64,000 nt of DNA from Flavobacterium hiemivividum (GTDB lineage Bacteria > Bacteroidota > Bacteroidia > Flavobacteriales > Flavobacteriaceae). Below are positions 16,307 through 24,721 of this stretch, in pieces. Below the pieces are notes generated by a model. The model searched no databases. It was not told where the DNA came from and saw nothing but the letters and a program-made list of their open reading frames with translations. How positions within the stretch are numbered: position 1 is the first letter of the stretch; each line of letters begins with the position of its first letter. Position numbers and translations under genes: made by a program. The stretch spans positions 18,095-82,094 of the forward strand of contig NZ_SMFO01000014.1 of NCBI RefSeq assembly GCF_004349145.1, written 5' to 3'.

Positions 16307-17809
16307 TTACATCCAGTTATTGTTAGATGTTTCTATCTTATACAACCACAGATTAACATAGTGTTTCACTGTGCTAAAATCACCTAATTGAAAAGCGAGA
16401 TTTCCTCCTGCTGTATGTATTATTATCGAACCAATATCAGCCTTCTTGTGCCAAAACAACTGAGAAGTGGTAATGGCCTGGATTTTACTAGGTTCAATTA
16501 TCATATTATCAATATCCCAAGCACCCACTTGTTTGATTATAAAATCATTGTTAATATACAGCCTATTGTTCTGAAATCCAAAATAAACAATTACGCCCAC
16601 AAACAACAAGTACAATAAAACCCCATATGCATAATCAAAAAATGCGGGCTGAATATATTTTGCAAAAGCAAAAAAAGCGACTGTCGGCAGCACCATCGAC
16701 AGAAATATCGAAAAGACTAGCTTGCGGTAATTTGGCTTTAAAACAACTCCTTTTTGAGGTATTTTACCAAATAATAAGTCAAAAATCGCTTCTTTTTCAG
16801 TTTTATTACAACCCGGAATTTCAATTACAGTCTTGCTATTCTCTTTATCACTACTGGTCGCTTGTTTAATTTTAATTTCGAGAATATTCATTTTCTTCTG
16901 AAAATAATTACTCGTTATGGTGGTAATCTGTACTTTTTCTGGTTTCACAATGGTATTCTTCGTACTCAATAAACCAAAAGTAAGCAGCAAAGAACCGTTT
17001 TGCTTCGCCACCTTATAGTCGAAATACTTAAAAACAACTCGAAGTAGATTTATAATTAATACCAAAGCAAACATTACAATAAAAAACAACACAATCGAAC
17101 TGATAACGGAACGTTGGGCAACATAAGCATCAAACTGTTCTTCTTTAAATTCAGACTCGGCTAGAAAGTTTTTACTGTTTTCATAGACAGTCATGAAAAA
17201 AGCCAGTATTAATCCCAGCGTTTTTACATAATTAGAAGTGATTCCCACTTTCAACAAACTCAAAAAGCTAATCTTAATAAAAGAATCTTTCTCGGCACTT
17301 TCCGTTTCCAAAACAACCTGCTCCTCTGATAAAACGGTAGTTTTTTTATCGCTTTCCAATAATCTTCCCTTTAAAGCCAAAGCCAAGGAATGCGAAATTG
17401 CTTTAATCTTTCCTTCTTTTTCAGCACTTCCTGCTGTGTCGACATTCAATTCATAAACACCAATCAGTCGCTGTATCAAAGACTGATTTATATCTACTTG
17501 TTGAATTTTATCCAGCTGAATAATGGTCTTTGTTTTATTTAAAATTCCTTCGCTAATAATAAATTCCTCATTCTCCTTATCTAAATAAAAAGTAAAGTTT
17601 AGGTATTTTAAGTAGGCGACAATTCCAATTATGATCACCACTAGAATCGAACCTAACAATAAATATACTTTGTTGAGCTCATCGAATTTAAAAAGCCAAA
17701 TCACCGCTATAGGCCACAAACCACGACCCCATTTTTGAACCGTATCAACAAAAAGAATCAAAATCCCAATAGAGGATTGCCGTTGAGGCTGGTATAAAAA
17801 ATCCTCCAT
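16307..17809 (-). CDS. PH-domain (bPH2, YdbT-type) membrane protein
   Basis: This 500-residue protein has several paired membrane spans alternating with soluble bacterial-PH-like domains: about 60-140 (FYLDKENEEFIISEGILNK ... IQLDKIQQVDINQSLIQRLI), 270-340 (LLLTFGLLSTKNTIVKPEKV) and 420-490 (LYINNDFIIKQVGAWDIDNM). Three repeats of this kind are typical of YdbT. The function of YdbT is not firmly known. Its start codon abuts the stop of the smaller PH-domain gene with no gap, so both should be co-translated and act as a membrane pair. Confidence 0.85.
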   Translation of the reverse strand: MEDFLYQPQRQSSIGILILFVDTVQKWGRGLWPIAVIWLFKFDELNKVYLLLGSILVVIIIGIVAYLKYLNFTFYLDKENEEFIISEGILNKTKTIIQLDKIQQVDINQSLIQRLIGVYELNVDTAGSAEKEGKIKAISHSLALALKGRLLESDKKTTVLSEEQVVLETESAEKDSFIKISFLSLLKVGITSNYVKTLGLILAFFMTVYENSKNFLAESEFKEEQFDAYVAQRSVISSIVLFFIVMFALVLIINLLRVVFKYFDYKVAKQNGSLLLTFGLLSTKNTIVKPEKVQITTITSNYFQKKMNILEIKIKQATSSDKENSKTVIEIPGCNKTEKEAIFDLLFGKIPQKGVVLKPNYRKLVFSIFLSMVLPTVAFFAFAKYIQPAFFDYAYGVLLYLLFVGVIVYFGFQNNRLYINNDFIIKQVGAWDIDNMIIEPSKIQAITTSQLFWHKKADIGSIIIHTAGGNLAFQLGDFSTVKHYVNLWLYKIETSNNNWM

Positions 17810-18325
17810 TTACAGTTGCTTTTGAATTTTCCCCATCAACAGCTGTTTGATATTTTCGGCCTGCTCTTTTTTAATTCCAGGAATTTCAATATCACTCGAA
17901 CTACCACCCGCAGTAAAAACTTCAACTTTTGCTAATCCAAAATATCGAGATAGTAATCCTTCATGTAAAGCTACGTGTTGCACTCTATTATAAGGAATTA
18001 CAACCGTATTTGTCGCTATTATTCCATATCTAAAAAGCACATCATGAGTCCTGAAAGCAAATCCTTTTCTCTTAAAGCTAATTCTCGAAAGCAACAAAAC
18101 AACAGAAAGTAAAACAAAATAAGTCACCGAAATTTCGACTGCAAAAACCAATAGTTCTCTATTAAAAAACAGCAATAGCCCCAGACCTGTTCCTGCTATT
18201 AGAAAAAAGATAATTACATTTAACAGACTCACTTTCCAATAATCGGAATGTAAAACAGAAAATTGCACTTCTTCAAATTTAGGAAGCTGCGTAGTATCGA
18301 TAGTCTCGTTTGAGAAGTTCTCCAT
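17810..18325 (-). CDS. PH-domain (YdbS-type) membrane protein
   Basis: This 171-residue protein has two membrane spans (about residues 30-52 and 58-80) and a C-terminal bacterial PH-like domain with FAFRTHDVLFRYGIIATNT, VVIPYNRVQHVALHEGLLSR and FGLAKVEVFTAGG. This is the short YdbS-type partner of the YdbT-type protein encoded directly after it without a gap. It lies 83 bases downstream of menB on the same strand. Confidence 0.85.
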   Translation of the reverse strand: MENFSNETIDTTQLPKFEEVQFSVLHSDYWKVSLLNVIIFFLIAGTGLGLLLFFNRELLVFAVEISVTYFVLLSVVLLLSRISFKRKGFAFRTHDVLFRYGIIATNTVVIPYNRVQHVALHEGLLSRYFGLAKVEVFTAGGSSSDIEIPGIKKEQAENIKQLLMGKIQKQL

Positions 18326-18408
18326 TTATTATTTAATTAAAATTTAGCATTCAATAAATTGAAAGCCCGTTTTATAAACCAACTCTAAGCCTTAAATTCC
18401 AAACCTAC

Positions 18409-19239
18409 TTACGGCAACCATTTCTTTTCAAAATTCGGCTTACGCTTTTCAAGAAATGCATTTCTGCCTTCTTTAGCTTCTTCAGTCATATAAGCTAATC
18501 GAGTCGCTTCACCAGCAAAAACTTGTTGACCTACCATTCCGTCATCAGTAAGATTCATGGCAAATTTCAGCATCTTGATCGCCATTGGTGATTTCCCTAA
18601 TATCTCTTGCGCCCATTCATAAGCTGTATCTTCTAATTCAGCATGCGGAATAACAGCATTAACCATCCCCATATCCATTGCATCCTGAGCAGAATAGTTG
18701 CGTCCTAGAAAGAAAATTTCACGTGCTTTTTTCTGCCCTACCATTTTTGCAAGGTAAGCAGAACCATAGCCACCGTCAAAACTCGTTACATCGGCATCTG
18801 TTTGTTTAAAGATAGCGTGCTCTTTACTAGCCAATGTCAAATCGCATACAACATGTAAGCTATGACCGCCACCAACAGCCCAACCAGGAACTACCGCAAT
18901 TACCACCTTTGGCATAAAACGTATCAATCGTTGTACTTCTAATATATTCAAGCGATGTTGACCGTCCTCTCCTACGTACCCTTGATGCCCTCTTGCGTTT
19001 TGATCTCCACCGCTGCAAAAAGAATAAACTCCATCTTTAGACGAAGGCCCTTCGGCAGAAAGTAAAACAACCCCGATGGAAGTGTCTTCTTGCGCATCAT
19101 AAAATGCATTGTAAAGTTCCGCCGTAGTTTTTGGACGAAATGCATTGCGCACATCAGGTCTGTTGAACGCTATTCTGGCAACTCCATTGCATTTTTTATA
19201 GGTGATATCTTCGTATTCTTTTGCAGTTATCCAATCCAT
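18409..19239 (-). CDS. menB: 1,4-dihydroxy-2-naphthoyl-CoA synthase
   Basis: This crotonase-fold enzyme closes the second ring in menaquinone synthesis. The 276-residue protein has the oxyanion-hole segments FCSGGDQNARGHQGYVGEDG and VPGWAVGGGHSLHVVCD, then QTDADVTSFDGGYGSAYLAK. The Asp after QT marks it as the type II class, in which a side-chain carboxylate replaces the bicarbonate used by E. coli MenB (Gly at this position). This is inference from known family classes. It leads the local men series on this strand, upstream of the two PH-domain genes. Confidence 0.93.
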   Translation of the reverse strand: MDWITAKEYEDITYKKCNGVARIAFNRPDVRNAFRPKTTAELYNAFYDAQEDTSIGVVLLSAEGPSSKDGVYSFCSGGDQNARGHQGYVGEDGQHRLNILEVQRLIRFMPKVVIAVVPGWAVGGGHSLHVVCDLTLASKEHAIFKQTDADVTSFDGGYGSAYLAKMVGQKKAREIFFLGRNYSAQDAMDMGMVNAVIPHAELEDTAYEWAQEILGKSPMAIKMLKFAMNLTDDGMVGQQVFAGEATRLAYMTEEAKEGRNAFLEKRKPNFEKKWLP

Positions 19240-19969
19240 TATAATTGTTTTAAATTATTGAAGTGTAAAAATAAATCATTTTTTACATTATATACTATTC
19301 TAGTTGGGAAGCTTTGGAAATCCTTCTAGAAATAAACGGCTGTAAAGTGTTAAAGTTTCAAAAAAAACTAATTATTAACAACTACCAATTGATATAATTA
19401 CTAATTTTAAACCAAGATAATCAGTAGGATACAATTAAATTCTACTTCTTTATTTTAAAAAATTCACTGATTTATTAACCTAAAAAAAGAATAATTTGAA
19501 TTCGATTAAAATTTTTGTCGCTCCTTGTTCTATGGTACTAAATTATACTACTAATTCTACATCCTTGACAATCGAGCAAATGAGAAAATCATTTATTTCG
19601 TCAGCAATAGATAAAGAGTAACACCGACGGTTAAAAAAGAAGAATTCATTTCTCGATTGCTTAATTTGTAAGCTTATGAATAATAGAGAAATAATCTTTA
19701 AATATATATACAAAACCAATGGCTTTTAATGTGAAATTAATTCTTTGCTACTAAGTATATGTTTTCTACATCTAAAGACAAGTATTCATTGAAGTACTTT
19801 TATGCTTAAGTCAATATTTTAAAAATAGTGTTTATAATAAACTACTATGTACAAAAGCAAAAAGTTACACTAAAAAATGAAATTGTAATTATTTTGGTGC
19901 CGTTTTATATTTTACGAAACGACACTTAAAAGAGAAAGACTAACCGTTTTCGATTAGTCTTTCTTTTTT
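19240..19969. other. 730-base gene-free stretch
   Basis: AT-rich sequence between menB and the CvfB-like gene. I find no gene with a usable start and credible length, and no tRNA-like fold. The only clear signal is the hairpin at 19934-19963 near the end. It may contain a decayed gene, but no family is recognisable. Confidence 0.5.
19934..19963 (-). terminator. Terminator of the CvfB-like gene
   Basis: The stem AAAGACTAA (19935-19943) with TTAGTCTTT (19954-19962) closes a 10-base loop directly after the stop codon of the - strand gene. Confidence 0.75.
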
Positions 19970-20824
19970 TTATTCCTTAATCAGGTATATTCCGTCTTCT
20001 TTGATTTCGATTAGTTTTTCTCTATAAAGAGCACCAATTGCTTTCTTGAACGTTTTCTTACTCATTTTCAAAACGGTCTTAATGTCTTCTGGGTGGGAGT
20101 TATCAGTTAGTCTTAAAAAACCACGACTTGCTCTTAATTCATCCAAAATTATATCTGCATTGGGTTCGATGCTTTGATATCCTTGTATTTGCAACGAAAC
20201 ATCAATTTTATTGTCAGGACGAATGTTTTTTATGTACCCGCGCATACGATCTCCCGTACGAATCGCATCATCATAAACCTCATCTTTATAAAGCAAACCT
20301 TTGTGACGTTCGTTGATAATTACGTTAATTCCTATCTCGGTAATATGCGAAACTATTAATTCAACTTCCTCACCTTTTTCAACCGTAAGTTCTTCGTTTT
20401 TAAGAAATTGATTCGTCTTACTTGAAGCTACTAATCGATTGGTTTTTTCATCCATATAAAGGTACACCAAGTAGCGCTTACCTTTTTCCATAGGACGAGC
20501 TTGCTCTTTAAACGGAACCAAAATATCTTTTTCCATTCCCCAATCCATAAAAGCACCTATTTGATTGGTGTAATTCACACGTAATAGTGCAAATTCATTC
20601 AATAAAATATAAGGCTCTAAAGTGGTAGCTACAGGACGTTCTTCATGATCTAAATAAACAAATACAATCAACTCCTCACCTATCTCAAATTCGTTAGGTA
20701 CATATTTATTAGGTAAAAGTATGTCGTGTATTCCCTCAGGATCTGTCTCTGGAGTACCCAGAAATAAACCAACTTTTGTGTCACGAAGTATTGTAAGCGT
20801 ATTGTATTTTCCTATTTCAATCAT
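19970..20824 (-). CDS. CvfB-like S1 RNA-binding protein
   Basis: The frame is open up to 20878, but the ATG at 20824 gives the family start MIEIGKYNTLTILRDTKVGL. The 284-residue protein has tandem S1-like domains (about 1-65, 70-135 and 145-210; e.g. IGAFMDWGMEKDILVPFKEQ and IGINVIINERHKGLLYKDEV) and a C-terminal winged helix (IKTVLKMSKKTFKKAIGALY). CvfB proteins bind RNA; the Staphylococcus member affects virulence gene expression. In Bacteroidota it is a common conserved single gene. It has its own terminator and a TACCTTTG box upstream. Confidence 0.88.
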   Translation of the reverse strand: MIEIGKYNTLTILRDTKVGLFLGTPETDPEGIHDILLPNKYVPNEFEIGEELIVFVYLDHEERPVATTLEPYILLNEFALLRVNYTNQIGAFMDWGMEKDILVPFKEQARPMEKGKRYLVYLYMDEKTNRLVASSKTNQFLKNEELTVEKGEEVELIVSHITEIGINVIINERHKGLLYKDEVYDDAIRTGDRMRGYIKNIRPDNKIDVSLQIQGYQSIEPNADIILDELRASRGFLRLTDNSHPEDIKTVLKMSKKTFKKAIGALYREKLIEIKEDGIYLIKE

Positions 20825-20845
20825 TTTCTTGTATTTTCTAAGCCG

Positions 20846-20853
20846 CAAAGGTA
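20846..20853 (-). promoter_or_regulatory. Putative -7 box for the CvfB-like gene (TACCTTTG)
   Basis: On the - strand the sequence is TACCTTTG, matching TAnnTTTG, 21 bases before the ATG at 20824. No TTTG at the usual spacing. Confidence 0.4.
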
Positions 20854-20946
20854 CGAAGTTTGAAAATAGTAACCCCATTCCTTCTTATAATTCCCTTGTA
20901 TTTTCCTTTTTTGAAGCAAAAAAAAGTATCACTCTCAATAACGATT

Positions 20947-21018
20947 AGTCCCGCTATCCGTAGTATCTTTTGGGCTAAACCCCAGCCCAAAAAGGATACT
21001 TACTGCTATCGGGGCTAG
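20947..21018 (-). repeat. Imperfect palindromic intergenic element (copy 2)
   Basis: Between the divergent CvfB and M28 genes. Read on the - strand it starts CTAGCCCCGATAGCAGT, passes ATCCTTTTTGGGCTGGGG and the paired AGCCCAAAAGAT, and ends GGATAGCGGGACTAAT. The arms TTTTGGGCT and AGCCCAAAA form the core stem. The flanks match copy 1 at 14509-14589 in order and partly in sequence. Confidence 0.55.
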
Positions 21019-21148
21019 ATTACAGCGTTTTGTTCCTTAGTAAACCAATAAAAAATTCATTAAACAACTATTAAAATTAATTTTACTAGCTATTAACTTT
21101 CTTTTTTTACCTAATTTTAAATTCTTTAAATAAAACACCAAAAAATAA

Positions 21149-22501
21149 ATGAAACTAAATCCTCTTTATTCCCTCTTTGCTTTATTGCTTTTCACTCAAA
21201 TGAGCTTCGCCCAAATAACCGTTGACGATCCCGAAATCAAAAAAATGATTACTGAAATCAAAGCTGAAAACCTTGAAAATACAGTAGTAAAACTCGTTTC
21301 TTTTGGAACTAGACATACTTTAAGCGATACTAAAAGTAAAACGCGCGGAATTGGCGCAGCTCAACGATGGGTACAATCTGAATTCGAAAAATATGCATTA
21401 GAATCAAACGGAAAATTGACTTCAAAAATCGATTATTTCACCATAAAAGCAGATGGAAGACGCATAGCAGTCGACAGCCAACTAGGAAATGTTATGGCGA
21501 CATTAAAAGGAACAGATTCTAGCGATGATCGCGTACTGATTATCAGTGGTCATCTCGACTCCCGAGTTTCGGATGTTATGGATACGAAATCAGATGCACC
21601 GGGCGCTAACGATGATGGTTCAGGTGTCGCGGCAATGATGGAACTAGCTAAAATTATGAGTAAAAGGTCATTCCCTTACACTATCATTTTTGTTGCGGTA
21701 ACAGGCGAAGAACAAGGATTGTATGGTGCCAGACACTTAGCAGAACTTGCCAAAAAAGAAAACTGGAATATTGTGGCAATGATCAACAACGACATGATAG
21801 GAAACAGCTTGTCTAGCGGGACAAACTTAAGAGACAATACTAAAGTAAGGGTATTTAGCGAAGCAACTCCCTACCTAGAAACGGAGGAAGAAGGAAAAAT
21901 GCGAAAACTAACTAATCGAGACAACGACAGTCCTTCTAGATTACTTGCCCGATATATTAAAACGGTAACGGATCAATATGTTGACCAATTAGAGGTAAAC
22001 CTTGTCTATAGAAACGATCGTTTTTTACGTGGTGGAGATCACACTCCCTTCAGTCAAAATGGATTTACTGCTATACGTTTTTGCGAAATGAACGAAAACT
22101 ACAACCACCAGCATCAAGATGTACGTACCGAAAACGAAGTTAAATATGGTGATTTAGTTGAATTTATGGATTTTGAATACCTTCGAAAAATTTCTGCATC
22201 CAATTTAGCCACATTGGCTAATCTAGCTTGGGCACCAAAAGCACCTACAAACGTAGGAATAGAAGTAAAAGACCTGACTAATTTCTCAACTCTGATTTGG
22301 AAAGCAGCTGAAAACACAAAAGTATACGGCTACCAAATCCTGATTAGAGAAACATCAGCAACAAACTGGGAAAAAACAATATTTGTAAAAGATACAAAAG
22401 CAACAATACCTTATTCTAAAGATAATTTCCTGTTTGCAGTTCAAGCAATAGATGAATTAGGACATGCCAGCTTACCTGTTTTCCCAACACCAATTCGTTA
22501 A
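21149..22501 (+). CDS. Exported M28-family metallopeptidase
   Basis: This 450-residue protein has a signal peptide ending QMSFAQ. The zinc-peptidase core shows GHLDS (His135), PGANDDGSGV (Asp155 bridging), TGEEQG (Glu187/188), NNDMIG (Asp215) and GGDHTPF (His298), all ligands and catalytic acids of the M28 family. The last 90 residues look like a fibronectin-III-type domain (VKDLTNFSTLIWKAAENTKV ... FAVQAIDELGH). It should be an aminopeptidase or related exopeptidase outside the cytoplasm. No C-terminal T9SS sorting domain is evident. It is transcribed alone and followed by a long hairpin. Confidence 0.9.
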   Translation: MKLNPLYSLFALLLFTQMSFAQITVDDPEIKKMITEIKAENLENTVVKLVSFGTRHTLSDTKSKTRGIGAAQRWVQSEFEKYALESNGKLTSKIDYFTIKADGRRIAVDSQLGNVMATLKGTDSSDDRVLIISGHLDSRVSDVMDTKSDAPGANDDGSGVAAMMELAKIMSKRSFPYTIIFVAVTGEEQGLYGARHLAELAKKENWNIVAMINNDMIGNSLSSGTNLRDNTKVRVFSEATPYLETEEEGKMRKLTNRDNDSPSRLLARYIKTVTDQYVDQLEVNLVYRNDRFLRGGDHTPFSQNGFTAIRFCEMNENYNHQHQDVRTENEVKYGDLVEFMDFEYLRKISASNLATLANLAWAPKAPTNVGIEVKDLTNFSTLIWKAAENTKVYGYQILIRETSATNWEKTIFVKDTKATIPYSKDNFLFAVQAIDELGHASLPVFPTPIR

Positions 22502-22560
22502 AGAGTTTTGCACTTCAGGATAGAATGGATGCTGTAGCACCTAGCTGCTCTACCAAAAAA

Positions 22561-22624
22561 TTCGCCACGAATTTCACAAACCTTCACTAATTAATTAGTG
22601 CTACTTAGTGAAATTCGTGGCGAA
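22561..22624. repeat. Perfect 17-bp inverted repeat with an inner palindrome
   Basis: TTCGCCACGAATTTCAC (22561-22577) pairs perfectly with GTGAAATTCGTGGCGAA (22608-22624). The loop contains a second perfect 16-base palindrome, CACTAATTAATTAGTG (22585-22600). It could end the M28 transcript, but the sequence also resembles dispersed intergenic repeats of Flavobacteria. There is no clear T-run on the + strand. Confidence 0.6.
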
Positions 22625-22779
22625 ATACATTTAAAATACTAATGTAAATAGTTTCAACTATATTCTGAGGCCTATAAAGTTTTTTGATTTTCCAAAAAAA
22701 CGAAAAAATTACAAAGACATCCAAATAGTTACCGAAAAGTTAGAGAGAAGTTAAAAAACGCTTAAAATATTGATTGCGG

Positions 22780-22810
22780 TTTGTGTTTGCTCTCAATAAA
22801 CATATCTTCG
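22780..22810 (+). promoter_or_regulatory. Putative promoter (TTTG-N19-TATCTTCG)
   Basis: TTTG at 22780-22783 and TATCTTCG at 22803-22810 are separated by 19 bases, the usual Bacteroidota spacing, with C for T in the -7 box. The ATG at 22816 is only 6 bases after it, so the mRNA may be almost leaderless. Confidence 0.5.
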
Positions 22811-22815
22811 CGACA

Positions 22816-23217
22816 ATGAATAGGACTTTACAAAATAGTGCGAAATTAATATTGCGACATTTTTTTACATTTGTTGCAATAACCGTAGTACTATTTTCTA
22901 GCTGTTTCATAAAAAATGAAATAAAGGAAATTATCGGAATTCCAATCGCTTTAGAGCAAATGGGAAACCAAAGAACTACTCTTTTTTCTAGCAGCGTTAC
23001 AAATTTCTGCTCGCAAACCTTAGCTTCCGATTTATTACAATCCGTAAAAATAACCTCGATTACTGCTAATTTAGTAGCAATTGCTACCTTGGCTGCAATT
23101 GTATTTCTTCTTTTTTCTGTTTCTGAAAAAGAAAAGAGAAAACACCCTTTTTACAATAGCTTAAAAATAAGCGATTCTTTCCCCATATTTTTGCTTTACC
23201 GCAAACTGATCATTTGA
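22816..23217 (+). CDS. Small membrane protein of unknown function
   Basis: I chose the ATG at 22816 over the upstream one at 22774, which precedes the -7 box. The 133-residue protein has an N-terminal hydrophobic segment (FFTFVAITVVLFSSCFI), a middle part with FCSQTLASDLLQSVKITS, a second hydrophobic segment (LVAIATLAAIVFLLFSV) and a basic C-terminal tail. I do not recognise a family. It sits 114 bases before the efflux operon on the same strand and may be an accessory membrane protein of it; the only support is position. Confidence 0.55.
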   Translation: MNRTLQNSAKLILRHFFTFVAITVVLFSSCFIKNEIKEIIGIPIALEQMGNQRTTLFSSSVTNFCSQTLASDLLQSVKITSITANLVAIATLAAIVFLLFSVSEKEKRKHPFYNSLKISDSFPIFLLYRKLII

Positions 23218-23243
23218 TACCCTAATAGTTTTTAGAATTGCCA

Positions 23244-23272
23244 TTGCGAGACCTTTCGCTATGGTATCTTTC
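23244..23272 (+). promoter_or_regulatory. Putative promoter of the efflux operon
   Basis: TTG at 23244-23246 and TATCTTTC at 23265-23272 with an 18-base spacer resemble the Bacteroidota consensus with one change in the -7 box. The start codon at 23332 follows after 59 bases. Confidence 0.35.
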
Positions 23273-23331
23273 TGTACATCAATTTTTTAATTAGTTGATC
23301 AAAATCTGATCTGAAAATCTATTATTTTATT

Positions 23332-24711
23332 ATGGTCAAACCTCTTTTGACGGTCACATTTGTGTGGCTTGTCATGGGAATATCATTTCCCTTATATGCA
23401 CAACAATCTCCCGAGACATTGGGAACTTTATGGAAAAACGTAGAAGATAATTACGCTGGAATTAAAGCCAAACAGTCTTCTGTGGATGCTGCAGCGTTAA
23501 ATGAGCGCTCCGTAAAATCGAATATGCTGCCACAAGTCAAAGCTCAAGCACAAAGCACTTATGGAACGTACAACGGCGGTGGTGGCGCTTTTTTTCCGCA
23601 AGCCGGTTTTTTTAACGTTAGTGGTGACGCTTCTCTGCATGGCGCTTCTCTATCTTCAAACTCCTTTGGATCTGCAGTTGCAGATTGGGAAGTTTTTTCT
23701 TTTGGTAAACTTCGAAAAGAAAATCAAGCCGCTCGCGCAGTAACAAATAGAAAAAATAGCGAAAAAGGCGCTTATTTACTAAGTCTAAAAAAGCTTTTAT
23801 CTGAAAGGTATATCACGCTTTTATACAACAAAACTAAACTTACCTGGAATGAGAAAACAGTGGAACGCTTAGACGAAATTCGGGTAATCACTTCTGGCTT
23901 GTCAAAAGCGGGGCTGAAACCTGCCGCTGACAGTTTGCTGGCTTCTTCTGCCCACACGCAATCACTTGCCGAAAACTATAAATTAGAAGGAAACAGCGGT
24001 GCTGCCTTGATTAAGCTAAAGGAGCTTTCTGGTAAAGAAGTTTTTGAACTCAATAGTTCGCTTAATCATTTCTCTACTCCAGTTCCTTATCTTGAACATA
24101 GAAGTGGATTAATTGAAAGTTCACATCCTATTCTTACAACATTAAAACATCAAGCTGACTTTTTTACTTCTAAAAGTGCTGTTGAAAAAAGCGCTGCGCT
24201 GCCATCAGTACATTTTTTAGGTGGATTATCTTATAAAGGTACTAGCATTAACAACGACGGCTATGTTTCTGGAAAATGGGAAGATGGTTTTTCGAATAAT
24301 GCCAATAATTTTCTAGCAGGCGTTGGAATAACATGGAACATTTCAAATTTGCTAACCAATAGCTATAAAAGTCAAGGATTAACAAAGGAAGCCGAAAGCG
24401 TAGAAAATCTTCACGCACAGTACGAACAAGCAATGCAAGCAGATTTAACAGCTGTGCAAGTTAGAATTAGTCAACAATTCAAACAAATCGAAAAAACATC
24501 TTCTGCTGTAAAACAGGCTAGCGATGGATATACGATGTATTTATCTCGTTACAAAAGTGGTCTTATAGGTTTGAACGAACTGCTGCAAATACAACAATTA
24601 TTTGAAGTTTCCGAAAATTCACATTTAGAAGCGGCACGAGAATACTGGATGCTAGTAGTCTATGAAGCAGAGCTCACTTCGAATTTTAATTTTCTCTTTA
24701 CTAATCTTTAA
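23332..24711 (+). CDS. TolC-type outer membrane efflux protein
   Basis: This 459-residue protein has a signal peptide (VWLVMGISFPLYAQQ) and two related helical halves typical of outer membrane efflux proteins. The halves begin LWKNVEDNYAGIKAKQSSVD and LIESSHPILTTLKHQADFFT, each followed by a beta segment (QAQSTYGTYNGGGGAFFPQ; HFLGGLSYKGTSIN) and long helices (QFKQIEKTSSAVKQASDGY). It should form the trimeric outer membrane channel of a tripartite pump. It is first in an OMF-RND-adaptor operon, with 10 bases to the next gene. Confidence 0.9.
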   Translation: MVKPLLTVTFVWLVMGISFPLYAQQSPETLGTLWKNVEDNYAGIKAKQSSVDAAALNERSVKSNMLPQVKAQAQSTYGTYNGGGGAFFPQAGFFNVSGDASLHGASLSSNSFGSAVADWEVFSFGKLRKENQAARAVTNRKNSEKGAYLLSLKKLLSERYITLLYNKTKLTWNEKTVERLDEIRVITSGLSKAGLKPAADSLLASSAHTQSLAENYKLEGNSGAALIKLKELSGKEVFELNSSLNHFSTPVPYLEHRSGLIESSHPILTTLKHQADFFTSKSAVEKSAALPSVHFLGGLSYKGTSINNDGYVSGKWEDGFSNNANNFLAGVGITWNISNLLTNSYKSQGLTKEAESVENLHAQYEQAMQADLTAVQVRISQQFKQIEKTSSAVKQASDGYTMYLSRYKSGLIGLNELLQIQQLFEVSENSHLEAAREYWMLVVYEAELTSNFNFLFTNL

Positions 24712-24721
24712 ATCTACTTAG

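Larger units (their letters stand above)
22502..22815. other. Intergenic region with nested hairpin
   Basis: Apart from the hairpin at 22561-22624 and a promoter before the next gene, no gene or RNA is supported here. Confidence 0.45.

Noticed and set aside
19240..19969. A possible small RNA or decayed gene in the 730-base gap
   Set aside because: No tRNA-like fold, no coding pattern and no hairpin other than the CvfB terminator; without transcription data nothing can be claimed.
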